64,000 bases of DNA from Paenisporosarcina antarctica (lineage in GTDB: Bacteria; Bacillota; Bacilli; Bacillales_A; Planococcaceae): NCBI RefSeq assembly GCF_004367585.1, contig NZ_CP038015.1, positions 991,001 to 1,055,000 of the forward strand, written 5' to 3'. Below the pieces are notes generated by a model. That model saw nothing but the letters and a program-made list of their open reading frames with translations. It was not told the DNA's origin and ran no database searches. The position numbers were made by a program, and so were the translations under genes. Of the stretch, positions 1 to 9,424 are shown in pieces. Position 1 is the stretch's first letter. Every line of letters starts with the position of its first letter.

Positions 1-140
1 TTTATATTCTTCAACAATCGGGTCGATAAACATGTCCATACGTGTACAATCAGGACACCATCCTGCAGAAAATTTGACGATAACTTCCTTATTAGAAGAA
101 ATAATATCATTGAATTGTTCAATAGTTGAAATTGATTTCA
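1..140 (-). CDS. Thioredoxin family protein (N-terminal part, runs off the left edge)
   Basis: Only the first 46 or so residues are present. The start is ATG at 140, preceded by a strong AGGAGG ribosome site at about 148-153. The sequence contains WCPDC with cysteines at residues 29 and 32, the thioredoxin-fold redox motif, after a short beta/alpha stretch typical of the fold's N-terminus. It probably acts as a cytosolic thiol-disulfide protein like YdbP-type thioredoxins. The CPDC motif differs from the CGPC of TrxA, so it is unlikely to be the housekeeping thioredoxin. The C-terminal half and cis-proline lie outside the window. Confidence 0.85.
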
Positions 141-205
141 TAACTGTTCCTCCTTGGACCATATAGGAACAGTTTACACTCTTTAACTTCATGAGGGTAG
201 CAATA

Positions 206-520
206 TTATTGAAGTTGTTGTTTGTATCCTTGGTATTGTTGCACAGCTTGTTGGATTTCTTGTGAAGTGGTAGGAGTCAAGACGTACCAACCATGAGTAA
301 ATAGTAAATCATAAAAACTACGTTGTTGCTTAGAAGTATCTCGCAGTTGTGCGAAAATAAGTTGATATAATGCGTCATGACTTGCTTCATGCATAGCCGT
401 TTCATAAGAACTGCATAAATATTTTTCAGTTGAAAGGGCATCATTTAAGATGTCTCGATCGTTTAATTGAGGTGTTTCAGCAAAAGGAGTTTCTGGATTT
501 TTCACAGTTTGTTGATTCAT
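206..520 (-). CDS. CotF-family spore coat protein
   Basis: A 104-residue protein resembling the CotF coat-protein family: LNDRDILNDALSTEK followed by a YETAMHEASH helix and a C-terminal Gly-Trp-Tyr segment (HGWYVL) near residue 79. CotF-type proteins form helical bundles in the outer layers of the endospore. It overlaps the upstream coat gene by four bases (ATGA at 517-520), so the pair is translationally coupled. There is no signal peptide or membrane helix. Family assignment comes from recalled CotF sequences, not from a search. Confidence 0.8.
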   Translation of the reverse strand: MNQQTVKNPETPFAETPQLNDRDILNDALSTEKYLCSSYETAMHEASHDALYQLIFAQLRDTSKQQRSFYDLLFTHGWYVLTPTTSQEIQQAVQQYQGYKQQLQ

Positions 521-777
521 GAAACTGGACCTCCTTCACTTTGTTGTAATGTCTTTAATAACTCATCATAATGATTGACGTGCATTTGTTCAGCAGCTTC
601 AAATTCTTTTTTTAAATCGGGAAGTTGACAATTTTGTGATGCCCAATTCATTTTTTTAGCCGCTGATAAATTCCATGACATCATATCTTTGTAATAAAGA
701 AAATCCTTAGTCGATATCATTTTAGGTGGTTCTGGATAAAGCATTTGTTCGTTTTTAGGTTCTGAAAACAAGTTCAT
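517..777 (-). CDS. Small spore coat-associated protein
   Basis: An 86-residue protein with the pattern YPEPPKMISTKDFLYYKDM, then a helix rich in Asn, Ala and Lys and the conserved NHYDELL end. This is typical of small coat proteins encoded beside CotF-like genes in Bacillales. The ATG at 777 follows an AAGGAGG ribosome site. First gene of a two-gene unit with the CotF-like gene. A sporulation sigma factor promoter is expected in 780-1000; a CATA-containing sequence lies near 805-815 on the minus strand, but it is not convincing. Confidence 0.75.
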   Translation of the reverse strand: MNLFSEPKNEQMLYPEPPKMISTKDFLYYKDMMSWNLSAAKKMNWASQNCQLPDLKKEFEAAEQMHVNHYDELLKTLQQSEGGPVS

Positions 778-1037
778 TTAATGTACCCTCCTTAAAATTC
801 TAGATTAGTATGTGGAGAAGATGTTTAAATATACACTTTATCGTCTATTTTCTCCATGCAATAGATAATAGTAGAAATATTTTCAACTTTAGAAGCATAA
901 TATAGTGAAATGGTATTTAAATGAATGGCAACTTAAATTTTTTGTATTTAAAATTTTTTTTATATGTAGTAATTATAGTAAACTTAGACAGTATATAAAC
1001 ATGATGAAAATTTCCTTTTCCAATTATCATTTAAATA

Positions 1038-1066
1038 TTGCGAAAAAAGTGAAAATGATCTAAACT
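1038..1066 (+). promoter_or_regulatory. Candidate sigma-A promoter of fadNAE
   Basis: TTGCGA at 1038-1043 and TAAACT at 1061-1066 are separated by 17 bases, putting transcription start near 1073, upstream of the FadR-like operator. The rest of the 778-1037 gap is AT-rich with no gene visible; it must also hold the coat-gene promoter on the minus strand. Confidence 0.45.
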
Positions 1067-1107
1067 AAATGACATAGATGTTGTTTCTATTTTTTTTGAT
1101 TAATAAA

Positions 1108-1125
1108 TGAATGAACATTCATTCA
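1108..1125 (+). promoter_or_regulatory. FadR-type operator of the fad operon
   Basis: TGAATGAACATTCATTCA is an inverted repeat with 7-base arms and a 4-base centre. It fits the FadR box of B. subtilis (TGAATGA-nTAn-TCATTCA) with one centre mismatch. FadR is a TetR-family repressor released by long-chain acyl-CoA. The box sits just before the fadN ribosome site, where a bound repressor would block transcription. Confidence 0.8.
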
Positions 1126-1149
1126 AAAAATATAAGGGAGGCTTTGCAC

Positions 1150-3516
1150 GTGACTTATCAAATTAAAAAAGCTGCAGTTTTAGGTTCTGGTGTAATGGGT
1201 TCAGGTATTGCAGCTCACTTAGCAAATATCGGTATTCCTACATTATTGCTTGATATGGTACCTCGCAATTTATCAGACGAGGACAAAGCAAACTCAAAAG
1301 CTCGTAATCAAATTGCACAAGGATCTTTAGACAAACTACTTAAGCAAAAGCCTGCACCATTAGCGTCAAAGAAAAATCTTGCATTATTGACAGCTGGAAA
1401 TTTTGAAGACGACTTAGATAAATTAAAAGATGTAGAATGGATTATCGAAGTGATTGTTGAAAATTTGGATATTAAAAAAGGTCTTTACGAGAAAATAGAT
1501 GCTGTACGTAAACCGGGAACTATCGTTAGTTCTAACACATCAGGTATTAGCATTAACTCGATGGCTGAAGGCCGTTCGGAAGATTTCCAAAAGCACTTCC
1601 TTGGTACGCATTTCTTCAACCCACCACGTTATTTGAAATTGCTTGAGGTGATTCCTGCAACTTCAACATCGTCAGAAGTGATCGAATTTATGAAAGAGTT
1701 CGGAGAAGATCGCCTTGGAAAAGGTGTTGTGATAGCAAAAGATACGCCAAACTTTATTGCGAACCGTATAGGAACGTATGGCCTTCTTGTCACACTTCGT
1801 GAAATGTTAGCAAGAGGTTATTCAGTAGGTGAAGTTGATTCGGTAACAGGACCTGCAATTGGTCGTCCAAAATCTGCTACCTTCCGTACACTGGATGTTG
1901 TAGGACTTGATACATTTGGACACGTAGCAAAAAATGTATTTGATCAAACAACAGGTGACGAACAAAAAGTGTTTGAATTACCAGCGATGATTACGAAAAT
2001 GCTTGAAAATGGTTGGTTAGGAGCAAAATCCGGGCAAGGATTCTTCGTTAAAAAAGGGAAAGAAATACTTGAATTAAATCATGAAACGATGGAATATGAG
2101 GCTGTGAAAAAATTAAAAACACCTTCACTGGAAATGGCAAAGCAACAAAAAGGACTTGCCGCAAAAGTGAAAACGTTAACATATGCAAAAGATCGTACAG
2201 GAGAACTACTTTGGAGTATTTTAGCACCTACGCTAACATACTCGGCAAAATTACATGGTGAAATTGCTGACGACATTGTCGCAATAGACAATGCCATGAA
2301 GTGGGGCTTTGGCTGGGAACAGGGACCATTTGAAATATGGGATGCCATCGGCGTAAAAGAATCAGTCGAAAAAATGAAAGTGGAAGGCTTAGAAATTCCA
2401 TCTTTTGCACAAAGTTTGCTCGACCTTGGATTTGATTCATTCTATAAAGAAGACAATGGAGATACGTATTTCTTTAACGGTCAAGATTACTCACTTGTCC
2501 CATCAAATGAAAAAGTCATCAACTTAAAACAATTTAAGAAAAAACACGGAGTCATCAAGAGAAATTCGGGTGCTAGTTTAATAGACTTAGGGGATGGAAT
2601 AGCATTACTTGAATTCCATTCACAGGCAAATTCAATAGGTCCTGATATTATTCAAATGATTAACTTCGCGGTTGATGAAGTCGAGAAAAACTTTAAAGGC
2701 CTTGTTATAGGAAATCAAGGAAAGAACTTCAGTGTTGGAGCAAACCTTGGCATGATTTTAATGGAAGCCCAAGATGATAATATTTTCGAACTTGATTTTG
2801 TAGTTCGCTCATTCCAAAATGCAATGTTGAAAATCAAATACAGTTCAAAACCAGTTGTTGCAGCACCTTTCGGAATGACGCTAGGCGGCGGAGCGGAAGT
2901 TTGCTTACCTGCTGCACATATTCAAGCGTCTCATGAAACTTATATGGGATTAGTTGAAGTGGGAGTTGGTCTTATTCCTGGTGGTGGTGGGAATAAAGAA
3001 TTGTATATGAAACATTTAAAAGGATTGCCAAATGGTGTACACATAGATTACCAATTCGTGGCAAATAAAGTGTTTGAAACGATTGCCACGGCTAAAGTAT
3101 CGACTTCTGGAGAAGAAGCGCGTGAAAATAACTTCTTAAGCTTTGTTGATGGTATTAGTGTGAATGCTGATCACTTAATCTATGATGCGAAACAAGTTGC
3201 GCTATCTTTATATGAAAATAACTACAAAACACCACTTCGTGAAAAAGTTCCTGTTACAGGTGAATCAGGTTATGCAACTCTATTACTTGGAGCAGAAGGT
3301 ATGTTTTTATCTGGTTTCATCAGCGAGCATGATTTGAAAATCGCGAAGAAATTAGCTTATGTATTAGCGGGCGGAAAAGTCCCATATGGCACGTTAGTTA
3401 ACGAACAATATTTGCTCGATTTAGAGCGGGAAGCATTTTTAAGTTTAGTAGCAGAACCAAAATCTCAAGCCAGAATGCAAAACATGTTGGTTAAAGGAAA
3501 ACCGCTTCGTAACTAA
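1150..3516 (+). CDS. fadN: 3-hydroxyacyl-CoA dehydrogenase / enoyl-CoA hydratase FadN
   Basis: A 788-residue bifunctional beta-oxidation enzyme. The N-terminus has the NAD-binding loop GSGVMGSG (residues 12-19), followed by the hydroxyacyl-CoA dehydrogenase domain with [16 protein letters not shown]-terminal crotonase domain from about residue 490 carries [12 protein letters not shown] and [11 protein letters not shown]. The start is taken as GTG 1150 because AAGGGAGG at 1135-1142 is correctly spaced. An in-frame ATG at 1111 lies inside the FadR operator and has no ribosome site. Length matches B. subtilis FadN (about 789). First gene of fadNAE; it makes 3-ketoacyl-CoA for FadA. Confidence 0.95.
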   Translation: MTYQIKKAAVLGSGVMGSGIAAHLANIGIPTLLLDMVPRNLSDEDKANSKARNQIAQGSLDKLLKQKPAPLASKKNLALLTAGNFEDDLDKLKDVEWIIEVIVENLDIKKGLYEKIDAVRKPGTIVSSNTSGISINSMAEGRSEDFQKHFLGTHFFNPPRYLKLLEVIPATSTSSEVIEFMKEFGEDRLGKGVVIAKDTPNFIANRIGTYGLLVTLREMLARGYSVGEVDSVTGPAIGRPKSATFRTLDVVGLDTFGHVAKNVFDQTTGDEQKVFELPAMITKMLENGWLGAKSGQGFFVKKGKEILELNHETMEYEAVKKLKTPSLEMAKQQKGLAAKVKTLTYAKDRTGELLWSILAPTLTYSAKLHGEIADDIVAIDNAMKWGFGWEQGPFEIWDAIGVKESVEKMKVEGLEIPSFAQSLLDLGFDSFYKEDNGDTYFFNGQDYSLVPSNEKVINLKQFKKKHGVIKRNSGASLIDLGDGIALLEFHSQANSIGPDIIQMINFAVDEVEKNFKGLVIGNQGKNFSVGANLGMILMEAQDDNIFELDFVVRSFQNAMLKIKYSSKPVVAAPFGMTLGGGAEVCLPAAHIQASHETYMGLVEVGVGLIPGGGGNKELYMKHLKGLPNGVHIDYQFVANKVFETIATAKVSTSGEEARENNFLSFVDGISVNADHLIYDAKQVALSLYENNYKTPLREKVPVTGESGYATLLLGAEGMFLSGFISEHDLKIAKKLAYVLAGGKVPYGTLVNEQYLLDLEREAFLSLVAEPKSQARMQNMLVKGKPLRN

Positions 3517-3541
3517 AGAACGGTATAGAGGAGGAGAACTT

Positions 3542-4717
3542 ATGCGCGAGGCAGTAATAGTAGCAGGTGCCAGAACACCTGTAGGGAAAGCGAAAAAAGG
3601 CTCCCTTGCAACAGTGAGACCAGATGATTTTGGTGCATTAGTTGTAAAAGAAACGTTAAAACGAGCTGGAGGATACGATGGTCCAATAGATGATTTAATT
3701 TTAGGTTGTGCAATGCCTGAAGCAGAACAAGGAATGAACGTAGCTCGAAATATCGGTGCACTTGCAGGTTTAGCAGATACTACACCGGCGATTACGATAA
3801 ACCGATTCTGTTCATCAGGACTTCAATCGATTGCTTATGCTGCAGAACGCATTATGCTTGGCCACTCACAAGCCATTATTGCTGGTGGCGTGGAGTCTAT
3901 GAGTATGGTGCCAATGATGGGTAATACAATTCGACCAAATGCAACACTAGCTGAAACCGCTCCTCAGTATTATATGGGAATGGGTCATACGGCTGAGCAA
4001 GTTGCAGTGAAGTATGGAATCACACGTGAAGAGCAAGACGCATTCGCGGTGCGTTCACATGAACTTGCTGCGGCAGCAATTGCATCTGGAAAATACAAAG
4101 ATGAAATTGTACCAGTTGAAGTACTGAAACGTTATCTTGATGAAAATAATAAAGCGCAAGAAAAGAAATTTATGTTTGAAATGGATGAAGGTGTTCGTGT
4201 TGGGACGAACATGGAGACACTCGCAAAACTTCGCCCAGCTTTTAATGTACGAGGGACAGTTACCGCTGGGAATTCTTCTCAAACGTCTGATGGTGCAGGA
4301 GCATTACTTGTAATGGATCGTGAAGTTGCAAATGCTCAAGGTTTAAAACCAATGGCGAAATTCTTGTCATTTGCTGTAGGGGGCGTACCTCCAGAAATCA
4401 TGGGAATAGGACCTATTGTGGCCATTCCAAAAGCGTTGAAAATCGCTGGTCTTTCCATAGAGGACATTGACTTGTGGGAATTAAATGAAGCATTTGCTTC
4501 TCAATCCATTCAAGTAGTACGTCATTTAGGTATTGATATTAATAAAGTAAATGTCAATGGGGGAGCTATCGCTCTAGGTCATCCACTTGGCGCAACAGGT
4601 TCCATATTAACGTTGAAAATGATTCATGAATTAAAACGTCAAGGTAAGCAGTTCGGAGTTGTCACAATGTGTATTGGTGGCGGAATGGGCGCAGCAGGCG
4701 TATTTGAAATTCTTTAA
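3542..4717 (+). CDS. fadA: Acetyl-CoA acyltransferase (3-ketothiolase) FadA
   Basis: A 391-residue thiolase. The acyl-accepting cysteine is Cys90 in [10 protein letters not shown]. The C-terminus has [14 protein letters not shown] with the catalytic His and [10 protein letters not shown] with the second catalytic Cys. It cleaves 3-ketoacyl-CoA with CoA, the last step of each beta-oxidation cycle, in the cytosol. It lies 25 bases after fadN with a GAGGAGA ribosome site and 17 bases before fadE, so it belongs to the same transcript. Full length for the family, with no missing motif. Confidence 0.96.
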   Translation: MREAVIVAGARTPVGKAKKGSLATVRPDDFGALVVKETLKRAGGYDGPIDDLILGCAMPEAEQGMNVARNIGALAGLADTTPAITINRFCSSGLQSIAYAAERIMLGHSQAIIAGGVESMSMVPMMGNTIRPNATLAETAPQYYMGMGHTAEQVAVKYGITREEQDAFAVRSHELAAAAIASGKYKDEIVPVEVLKRYLDENNKAQEKKFMFEMDEGVRVGTNMETLAKLRPAFNVRGTVTAGNSSQTSDGAGALLVMDREVANAQGLKPMAKFLSFAVGGVPPEIMGIGPIVAIPKALKIAGLSIEDIDLWELNEAFASQSIQVVRHLGIDINKVNVNGGAIALGHPLGATGSILTLKMIHELKRQGKQFGVVTMCIGGGMGAAGVFEIL

Positions 4718-4734
4718 TACTAGGAGGAAATAAT

Positions 4735-6507
4735 ATGACAGAAATGATTAAAGGCGGAAGTTTTTTAGTAGAAGACGTGGCAATAGAACGTGTCTTCACA
4801 CCTGAAGATTTTACAGATGAGCATAAAATGATTGCAAAGACAACGGAGGACTTCGTATCACAAGAAGTTGTTCCAGTCATAGAAAAATTAGAAAATCACG
4901 AATTTGAGCATTCTGTAAAACTTTTGAAATCAGCAGGAGATATTGGATTACTTGGGGCTGACGTTCCGGAAGAATATGGCGGTCTTGATTTAGATAAAAT
5001 TTCATCTGCATTAATTGCTGAAAAAATGTCTCGCGCAGGTGGATTCTCGATTACTCATGGTGCCCATGTAGGGATCGGCTCATTACCAATTGTTCTTTTT
5101 GGAAATGAAGATCAAAAGCAAAAATATTTACCAAAACTCTCAACCGGTGAGTTAATCGCGGCTTATGCATTAACGGAGCCAGGCTCAGGATCAGATGCAT
5201 TAGGTGCTAAAACTTCAGCTAAGCTAAATGCTGAAGGCACGCATTATGTATTAAATGGTGAGAAACAATGGATTACAAATGCAGGCTTTGCTGATGTTTT
5301 TGTCGTGTATGCAAAAATTGACGGGGACAAATTCTCTGCGTTCATCGTTGAACGCGAATATTCAGGTGTTTCTGTAGGTGCTGAAGAGAAAAAGATGGGT
5401 ATTAAATCTTCTTCAACTCGTACATTAATTCTTCAAGACGCTCAAGTACCTGCTGAGAACTTACTTGGTGAAGTTGGTCGTGGTCATGTAATCGCATTTA
5501 ACATCTTAAACATTGGTCGTTACAAATTAGGTGTAGGTACAGTCGGTGCTTCAAAGCGTGCATTTGAATTAGCTGTAGCATATACAAATCAACGTCAACA
5601 ATTTAAAACGCCTATTTCATCATTCAATTTGACTAAAGAAAAATTATCAACGATGGCTTCAAGATTATATGCTTCTGAAAGCTTAATATATCGCACAGTT
5701 GGATACTTCGAAGATCGTATGAGTCAATTGAGTGCAGACGAACAAAAAGATGGCAAAGCGATAGCGGCATCGATAGCAGAATACGCTATTGAGTGTTCAA
5801 TTAACAAAGTCTTCGGTACGGAAGTGTTAGATTACATTGCGGATGAAGCAGTTCAATTACACGGTGGTTACGGCTTCATGCAAGAATATGAAGTAGAACG
5901 AATTTACCGTGACTCTCGTATTAACCGTATTTTTGAAGGAACAAATGAAATAAATCGTTTGTTAGTCCCAGGTACTTTCTTGCGTAAAGCGATGAAAGGT
6001 GAACTTCCAATTTTACAAAAGGCTCAAGCTCTACAAGAAGAGTTGCTAATGATGATGCCTGAAGAACTTGAAGATGCACCTTTAGCACAAGAAAAAATGC
6101 TTGTACAAAATGCTAAAAAAATAGGATTATTAGCAGCTGGTTTAGCTGCACAACGATATGGTACAAAACTTGAAAGTGAACAAGAAGTACTTGTAAACAT
6201 TGCGGATATCGTTAATAACTTATTTGCAATGGAATCAGCTGTTCTACGTACAGAAAAAGCTATCCAACGTGTTGGTGTTGAGAAAGCAAATCAAAAACTT
6301 TTATACACACAAATCTTCTGCCAAGAAGCATTTGAACTTATCGAAAAAGATGCAAAAGAAACATTGATTGCTGCAGTCGATGGTGACAACTTACGTATGA
6401 TGCTTTCAGCACTTCGTAAATTAACGCGTTCAACTCCTTATAACGTTATTGCTAAAAAACGTGAAGCTTCTGTTAAATTAATCGAAGCTGAAAAATATAT
6501 TGTTTAA
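4735..6507 (+). CDS. fadE: Acyl-CoA dehydrogenase FadE
   Basis: A 590-residue FAD-dependent acyl-CoA dehydrogenase of the long form with a C-terminal extension, as in B. subtilis FadE (YusJ). Signature motifs are AYALTEPGSGSDA (FAD/substrate contact) and QLHGGYGFMQEYEVER with RIFEGTNEINR. It introduces the first double bond in acyl-CoA and passes electrons to an electron-transfer flavoprotein not encoded here. Residues after about 410 form the extra helical domain. Start ATG after AGGAGG. Last gene of the fad operon, followed by a clear terminator. Confidence 0.95.
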   Translation: MTEMIKGGSFLVEDVAIERVFTPEDFTDEHKMIAKTTEDFVSQEVVPVIEKLENHEFEHSVKLLKSAGDIGLLGADVPEEYGGLDLDKISSALIAEKMSRAGGFSITHGAHVGIGSLPIVLFGNEDQKQKYLPKLSTGELIAAYALTEPGSGSDALGAKTSAKLNAEGTHYVLNGEKQWITNAGFADVFVVYAKIDGDKFSAFIVEREYSGVSVGAEEKKMGIKSSSTRTLILQDAQVPAENLLGEVGRGHVIAFNILNIGRYKLGVGTVGASKRAFELAVAYTNQRQQFKTPISSFNLTKEKLSTMASRLYASESLIYRTVGYFEDRMSQLSADEQKDGKAIAASIAEYAIECSINKVFGTEVLDYIADEAVQLHGGYGFMQEYEVERIYRDSRINRIFEGTNEINRLLVPGTFLRKAMKGELPILQKAQALQEELLMMMPEELEDAPLAQEKMLVQNAKKIGLLAAGLAAQRYGTKLESEQEVLVNIADIVNNLFAMESAVLRTEKAIQRVGVEKANQKLLYTQIFCQEAFELIEKDAKETLIAAVDGDNLRMMLSALRKLTRSTPYNVIAKKREASVKLIEAEKYIV

Positions 6508-6524
6508 TAGACACATTAAATAGA

Positions 6525-6565
6525 AAATCCGACCGCTTCCTATGAGGCGATCGGATTTCTTTTTT
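6525..6565 (+). terminator. Terminator of fadNAE
   Basis: AAATCCG and CGGATTT arms, with an inner GCG/CGC-type extension, followed by TCTTTTTT. It ends the fad transcript before yusI. Confidence 0.85.
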
Positions 6566-6597
6566 GTTATTATGATATAAACTAAGGAGGTTAAAGT

Positions 6598-6957
6598 ATG
6601 TCGATTACGTATTATGGATATCCTAATTGTGGAACTTGCAAAAAAGCAAAAGCATGGTTAGATGCTGAAGGAGTATCGTATCATGATGTACATATTGTAG
6701 AAACACCACCTTCAAAAGAACAATTGAGAAAAATGGTAGAGATAAGTGAACTTCCTCTCAAGAAGTTTTATAACACAAGTGGAATGAAATATAGAGAGCT
6801 TGGCTTGAAAGATAAAATTTCAACAATGACAGATGATGAGCAGTTTGAATTACTAGCATCAGATGGGATGTTAATTAAAAGACCTCTTGTTACGAACGGT
6901 TTAAAAGCAACTGTAGGTTTTAAAGAATCGAATTTTACTGAGAACTGGAAAAGCTAA
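6598..6957 (+). CDS. yusI: ArsC/Spx-family protein YusI
   Basis: A 119-residue thioredoxin-fold protein of the ArsC/Spx family with CGTC (Cys11, Cys14) at the end of the first beta strand, as in Spx and MgsR. The C-terminal RPLVTNG motif is the family's cis-proline loop. Unlike true arsenate reductases it sits between fad and gcvH, the position of yusI in B. subtilis, and no ars genes are near. Function is uncertain: a thiol redox protein rather than a proven arsenate reductase. Own AAGGAGG ribosome site; probably transcribed with gcvH. Confidence 0.85.
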   Translation: MSITYYGYPNCGTCKKAKAWLDAEGVSYHDVHIVETPPSKEQLRKMVEISELPLKKFYNTSGMKYRELGLKDKISTMTDDEQFELLASDGMLIKRPLVTNGLKATVGFKESNFTENWKS

Positions 6958-7026
6958 TTACCTTGTTTTTAAAGAAGAAATATGTCAAAATGAAGTTGAA
7001 TGTATTACATATCTGGAGGGGTATTA

Positions 7027-7407
7027 ATGAGCACACCAAAAGATTTACGTTATTCTGAAGAACACGAATGGGTTAAAGTTGAAGACGGAAAAGCACGCAT
7101 CGGTATCACACACTTCGCTCAATCTGAGCTTGGTGATATTGTATTCGTTGAACTTCCACAAGTAGGCGACGACATTAAAACGAACGAGCCTTTTGGAAGT
7201 GTTGAATCTGTTAAAACAGTTTCTGAACTTTACGCACCAATTAGCGGTAAAGTTGTTGAAGTCAACAGTGGCTTAGAAGACAGTCCTGAATTTGTTAATG
7301 AATCTCCATACGAAAACGCGTGGATGGTTGTTATTGAGCCGACGGATGTTTCTGAAATAGAATCTTTAATGACAGCAGAGCAATACGAAAAAATGACACA
7401 AGAGTAA
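7027..7407 (+). CDS. gcvH: Glycine cleavage system H protein
   Basis: A 126-residue lipoyl carrier. The lipoyl-lysine is Lys63 in [15 protein letters not shown]. It shuttles the aminomethyl group in glycine cleavage and in Bacillus also relays octanoyl/lipoyl groups from LipM through LipL to other complexes. GcvT and GcvP are not in this window; gcvH stands apart from them in B. subtilis too. The start is ATG 7027 after TGGAGGGG. An in-frame ATG at 7000 would translate through the ribosome site and is rejected. The lipoyl synthase gene lipA is at 25804. Confidence 0.96.
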   Translation: MSTPKDLRYSEEHEWVKVEDGKARIGITHFAQSELGDIVFVELPQVGDDIKTNEPFGSVESVKTVSELYAPISGKVVEVNSGLEDSPEFVNESPYENAWMVVIEPTDVSEIESLMTAEQYEKMTQE

Positions 7408-7419
7408 AATCGTTTATTA

Positions 7420-7446
7420 AACGCCGACATATGTTCGGCGTTTTTT
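7420..7446 (+). terminator. Terminator after gcvH
   Basis: AACGCCGA and TCGGCGTT arms around a short loop, followed by six T residues. Confidence 0.88.
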
Positions 7447-7490
7447 GCATATGTCGAGTATAAGTCAGTCTATCCAGGAGTGATCGTGCG

Positions 7491-7826
7491 GTGGATAAAA
7501 TCATAGTTGTAGAAGGACGTTCAGATAAACAACGATTATTGCCTCTTCTTGCAGAGCCTGTTGAAATAATTTGTACAAATGGAACCGTAAGTGCAACTCG
7601 TTTAGAAGAGTTACTAGATCCTTATGTGAAATTGGATATTTATGTATTTGTAGATGCTGATAAATCAGGTGAGAAATTACGTGCGCTCATTAAACGTGAA
7701 TATCCTGAAGCACTTCATCTATATACTGATATAACATACCGTGAAGTAGCGACAACCCCTATGAAAGTCCTTGCGAGCATTTTACTTGGAGCGAATATTG
7801 ATGTGAAAACGGAATTTATTGTATAA
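7491..7826 (+). CDS. yusF: Toprim-domain protein YusF
   Basis: A 111-residue stand-alone Toprim fold. The catalytic-type glutamate is in IVVEGRSDK (about residue 8) and the paired acidic motif is FVDADKSG (about residues 53-60), both seen in primases, topoisomerases and small RNase M5-like proteins. It is a likely metal-dependent nucleic-acid enzyme of unknown target. Start is GTG 7491 after AGGAGTGAT. It lies 13 bases before the thioredoxin gene yusE, the same pair as in B. subtilis. Confidence 0.85.
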   Translation: MDKIIVVEGRSDKQRLLPLLAEPVEIICTNGTVSATRLEELLDPYVKLDIYVFVDADKSGEKLRALIKREYPEALHLYTDITYREVATTPMKVLASILLGANIDVKTEFIV

Positions 7827-7839
7827 AAGGATGAAGATA

Positions 7840-8148
7840 ATGAAAGAATGGACAACTGCAGAGTGGGAAACTAATTCTCAAAGCGCAAATATTGCAGCTT
7901 ATTATTTATACGCCCCCATGTGTGGAACTTGCCAAGTCGCATCCAAAATGTTGGAAGTGGTGGAAGAACTCTTGCCTAATGTGCAAATAGGGCAAGCGAA
8001 TTTAAATTATATAGAGGATTTAGCTATTGACCAGAAAATTGAAAGTGTACCGTGCTTGATAATTGCTCAAAACGGACAAATTCAAGAAAAAATTTACGCA
8101 TTTCAATCAGTTCCTTTTTTGTATAATCAATTGAGAAAAAAAGTTTGA
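7840..8148 (+). CDS. yusE: Thioredoxin-like protein YusE
   Basis: A 102-residue thioredoxin-fold protein with APMCGTCQVA (Cys28, Cys31) and the cis-proline segment SVPCLIIAQNG. ATG 7840 is chosen because AAGGATGA at 7827-7834 is well placed; an upstream in-frame TTG at 7819 overlaps the end of yusF and lacks a ribosome site. It is co-transcribed with yusF. The stop codon overlaps the -35 box of the met promoter. Its redox partner is unknown. Confidence 0.88.
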   Translation: MKEWTTAEWETNSQSANIAAYYLYAPMCGTCQVASKMLEVVEELLPNVQIGQANLNYIEDLAIDQKIESVPCLIIAQNGQIQEKIYAFQSVPFLYNQLRKKV

Positions 8149-8173
8149 CGTTCACTTTTGAACGTGTTACATT
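8145..8173 (+). promoter_or_regulatory. Candidate promoter of metNIQ
   Basis: TTGACG at 8145-8150 and TACATT at 8168-8173 are separated by 17 bases, about 33 bases upstream of the SAM riboswitch. The -35 box overlaps the stop codon of yusE. Confidence 0.6.
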
Positions 8174-8205
8174 ATCAGTCGTAACAAAAAACTTAATATC
8201 GTAAA

Positions 8206-8312
8206 CTCTTATAAAGAGAGGCTGAGGGAAGTGCCCTATGAAGCCCGGCAACCGTCACAATGTGTGAAATGGTGCCAAATCACTCAAAGTATATTACTTT
8301 GAAAGATGAGAG
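8206..8312 (+). promoter_or_regulatory. SAM-I (S-box) riboswitch
   Basis: P1 arms are CTCTTAT (8206-8212) and ATGAGAG (8306-8312). Inside are the S-box hallmarks AGAGAGGCTGAGGGA, GAAGCCCGGCAACC and the conserved AATGGTGCCAA. SAM binding stabilises P1 and lets the downstream terminator form, shutting off methionine uptake. Confidence 0.95.
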
Positions 8313-8341
8313 AACGGTCTAACGTATATAATTATGCATTT

Positions 8342-8375
8342 AGTCCCTTCTGCTTTTCTGCGGAAGGGACTTTTT
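8342..8375 (+). terminator. Riboswitch-controlled terminator before metN
   Basis: AGTCCCTTC and GAAGGGACT arms followed by T5. It lies between the SAM aptamer and metN, so it is the expression platform of the riboswitch. Confidence 0.9.
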
Positions 8376-8398
8376 GAATTCAGAGGTGAACTAGAGAA

Positions 8399-9424
8399 AT
8401 GATTCAATTACAAAACTTATCAAAAACATTTCAAACAAGTAATGGTCAACTTATTGCAGTAGATGACGTTACATTGTCAGTTGAACAAGGCGAGATTTTT
8501 GGCATTATTGGCTATAGTGGTGCGGGTAAAAGCACATTAATCCGATTGTTAAATGGACTAGAAAAACCGACTTCCGGAAGTGTGACAGTTAACGGCCAAG
8601 AAATATCATCAAGCTCAGGTCAGGCGCTTCGAAGTGCTAGACAAAAAATTAGTATGATTTTTCAACACTTTAACTTACTGTGGTCTCGAACAGTTGAAGA
8701 TAATATATCATTCCCGCTTGAAATTGCTGGAATAAGCAAAACGAAACGTAAGGAACGAGTAAAAGAGTTAATCGAACTAGTAGGATTAACTGGGAGAGAA
8801 AGTGCGTTTCCTTCTCAATTATCAGGCGGACAAAAACAACGTGTTGGAATTGCGCGTGCCCTTGCAAATAACCCCGAAGTATTACTTTGTGACGAAGCTA
8901 CATCAGCGCTCGACCCAGAAACTACGGATCAAATACTAGAGTTGCTCGTGGATATTAACAAACGCTTAGGGTTAACGATTGCACTCATAACACATGAAAT
9001 GCATGTTATTCGTAAAATCTGTCATCGCGTCGCTGTCATGGAAGCGGGGAAAGTGGTCGAGATGGGTTCAGTACTCGAAATCTTCCAAACACCTCAACAG
9101 GACATTACGAAACGCTTTGTAGCACAAATAAATGGTCCAGATGAAGCAAGTCAAACAATCGCTCATCTTATTGAGCAATATCCTTTAGGCAAACTCGTAA
9201 AGCTTGTGTTTGTTGGGGATCGAACAGAACAACCTATCCTTTCTAGGTTAATTAAACAATATCAAGTTGAAGTAAACATCGTGCAAGGAAATATCTCGCA
9301 AACTCAAAATGGTGCATACGGAACATTGTATTTGCAAATTGATGGGGATTCCTTAGCGATTGATGAAGCAATTGATTATTTACATGGACAAGATGTTCAT
9401 ACGGAGGTGATCTCACATGATTGA
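8399..9424 (+). CDS. metN: Methionine ABC transporter, ATP-binding protein MetN
   Basis: A 341-residue ABC ATPase. Walker A is GYSGAGKST (about residue 38), the signature is LSGGQKQRVGIARALA and Walker B is VLLCDEATSALD. A C-terminal NIL/ACT-like domain (about residues 260-341) is typical of MetN and senses methionine. It powers import of L-methionine and often D-methionine or sulfoxide. Its end overlaps metI by eight bases. Expression is under the SAM riboswitch directly upstream. Confidence 0.96.
   Translation: MIQLQNLSKTFQTSNGQLIAVDDVTLSVEQGEIFGIIGYSGAGKSTLIRLLNGLEKPTSGSVTVNGQEISSSSGQALRSARQKISMIFQHFNLLWSRTVEDNISFPLEIAGISKTKRKERVKELIELVGLTGRESAFPSQLSGGQKQRVGIARALANNPEVLLCDEATSALDPETTDQILELLVDINKRLGLTIALITHEMHVIRKICHRVAVMEAGKVVEMGSVLEIFQTPQQDITKRFVAQINGPDEASQTIAHLIEQYPLGKLVKLVFVGDRTEQPILSRLIKQYQVEVNIVQGNISQTQNGAYGTLYLQIDGDSLAIDEAIDYLHGQDVHTEVISHD

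Noticed and set aside
6598..6957. Arsenate reductase annotation for the ArsC-like gene
   Set aside because: No arsenical resistance genes are nearby, and the CGTC motif and synteny point to the Spx/YusI branch rather than a true ArsC.
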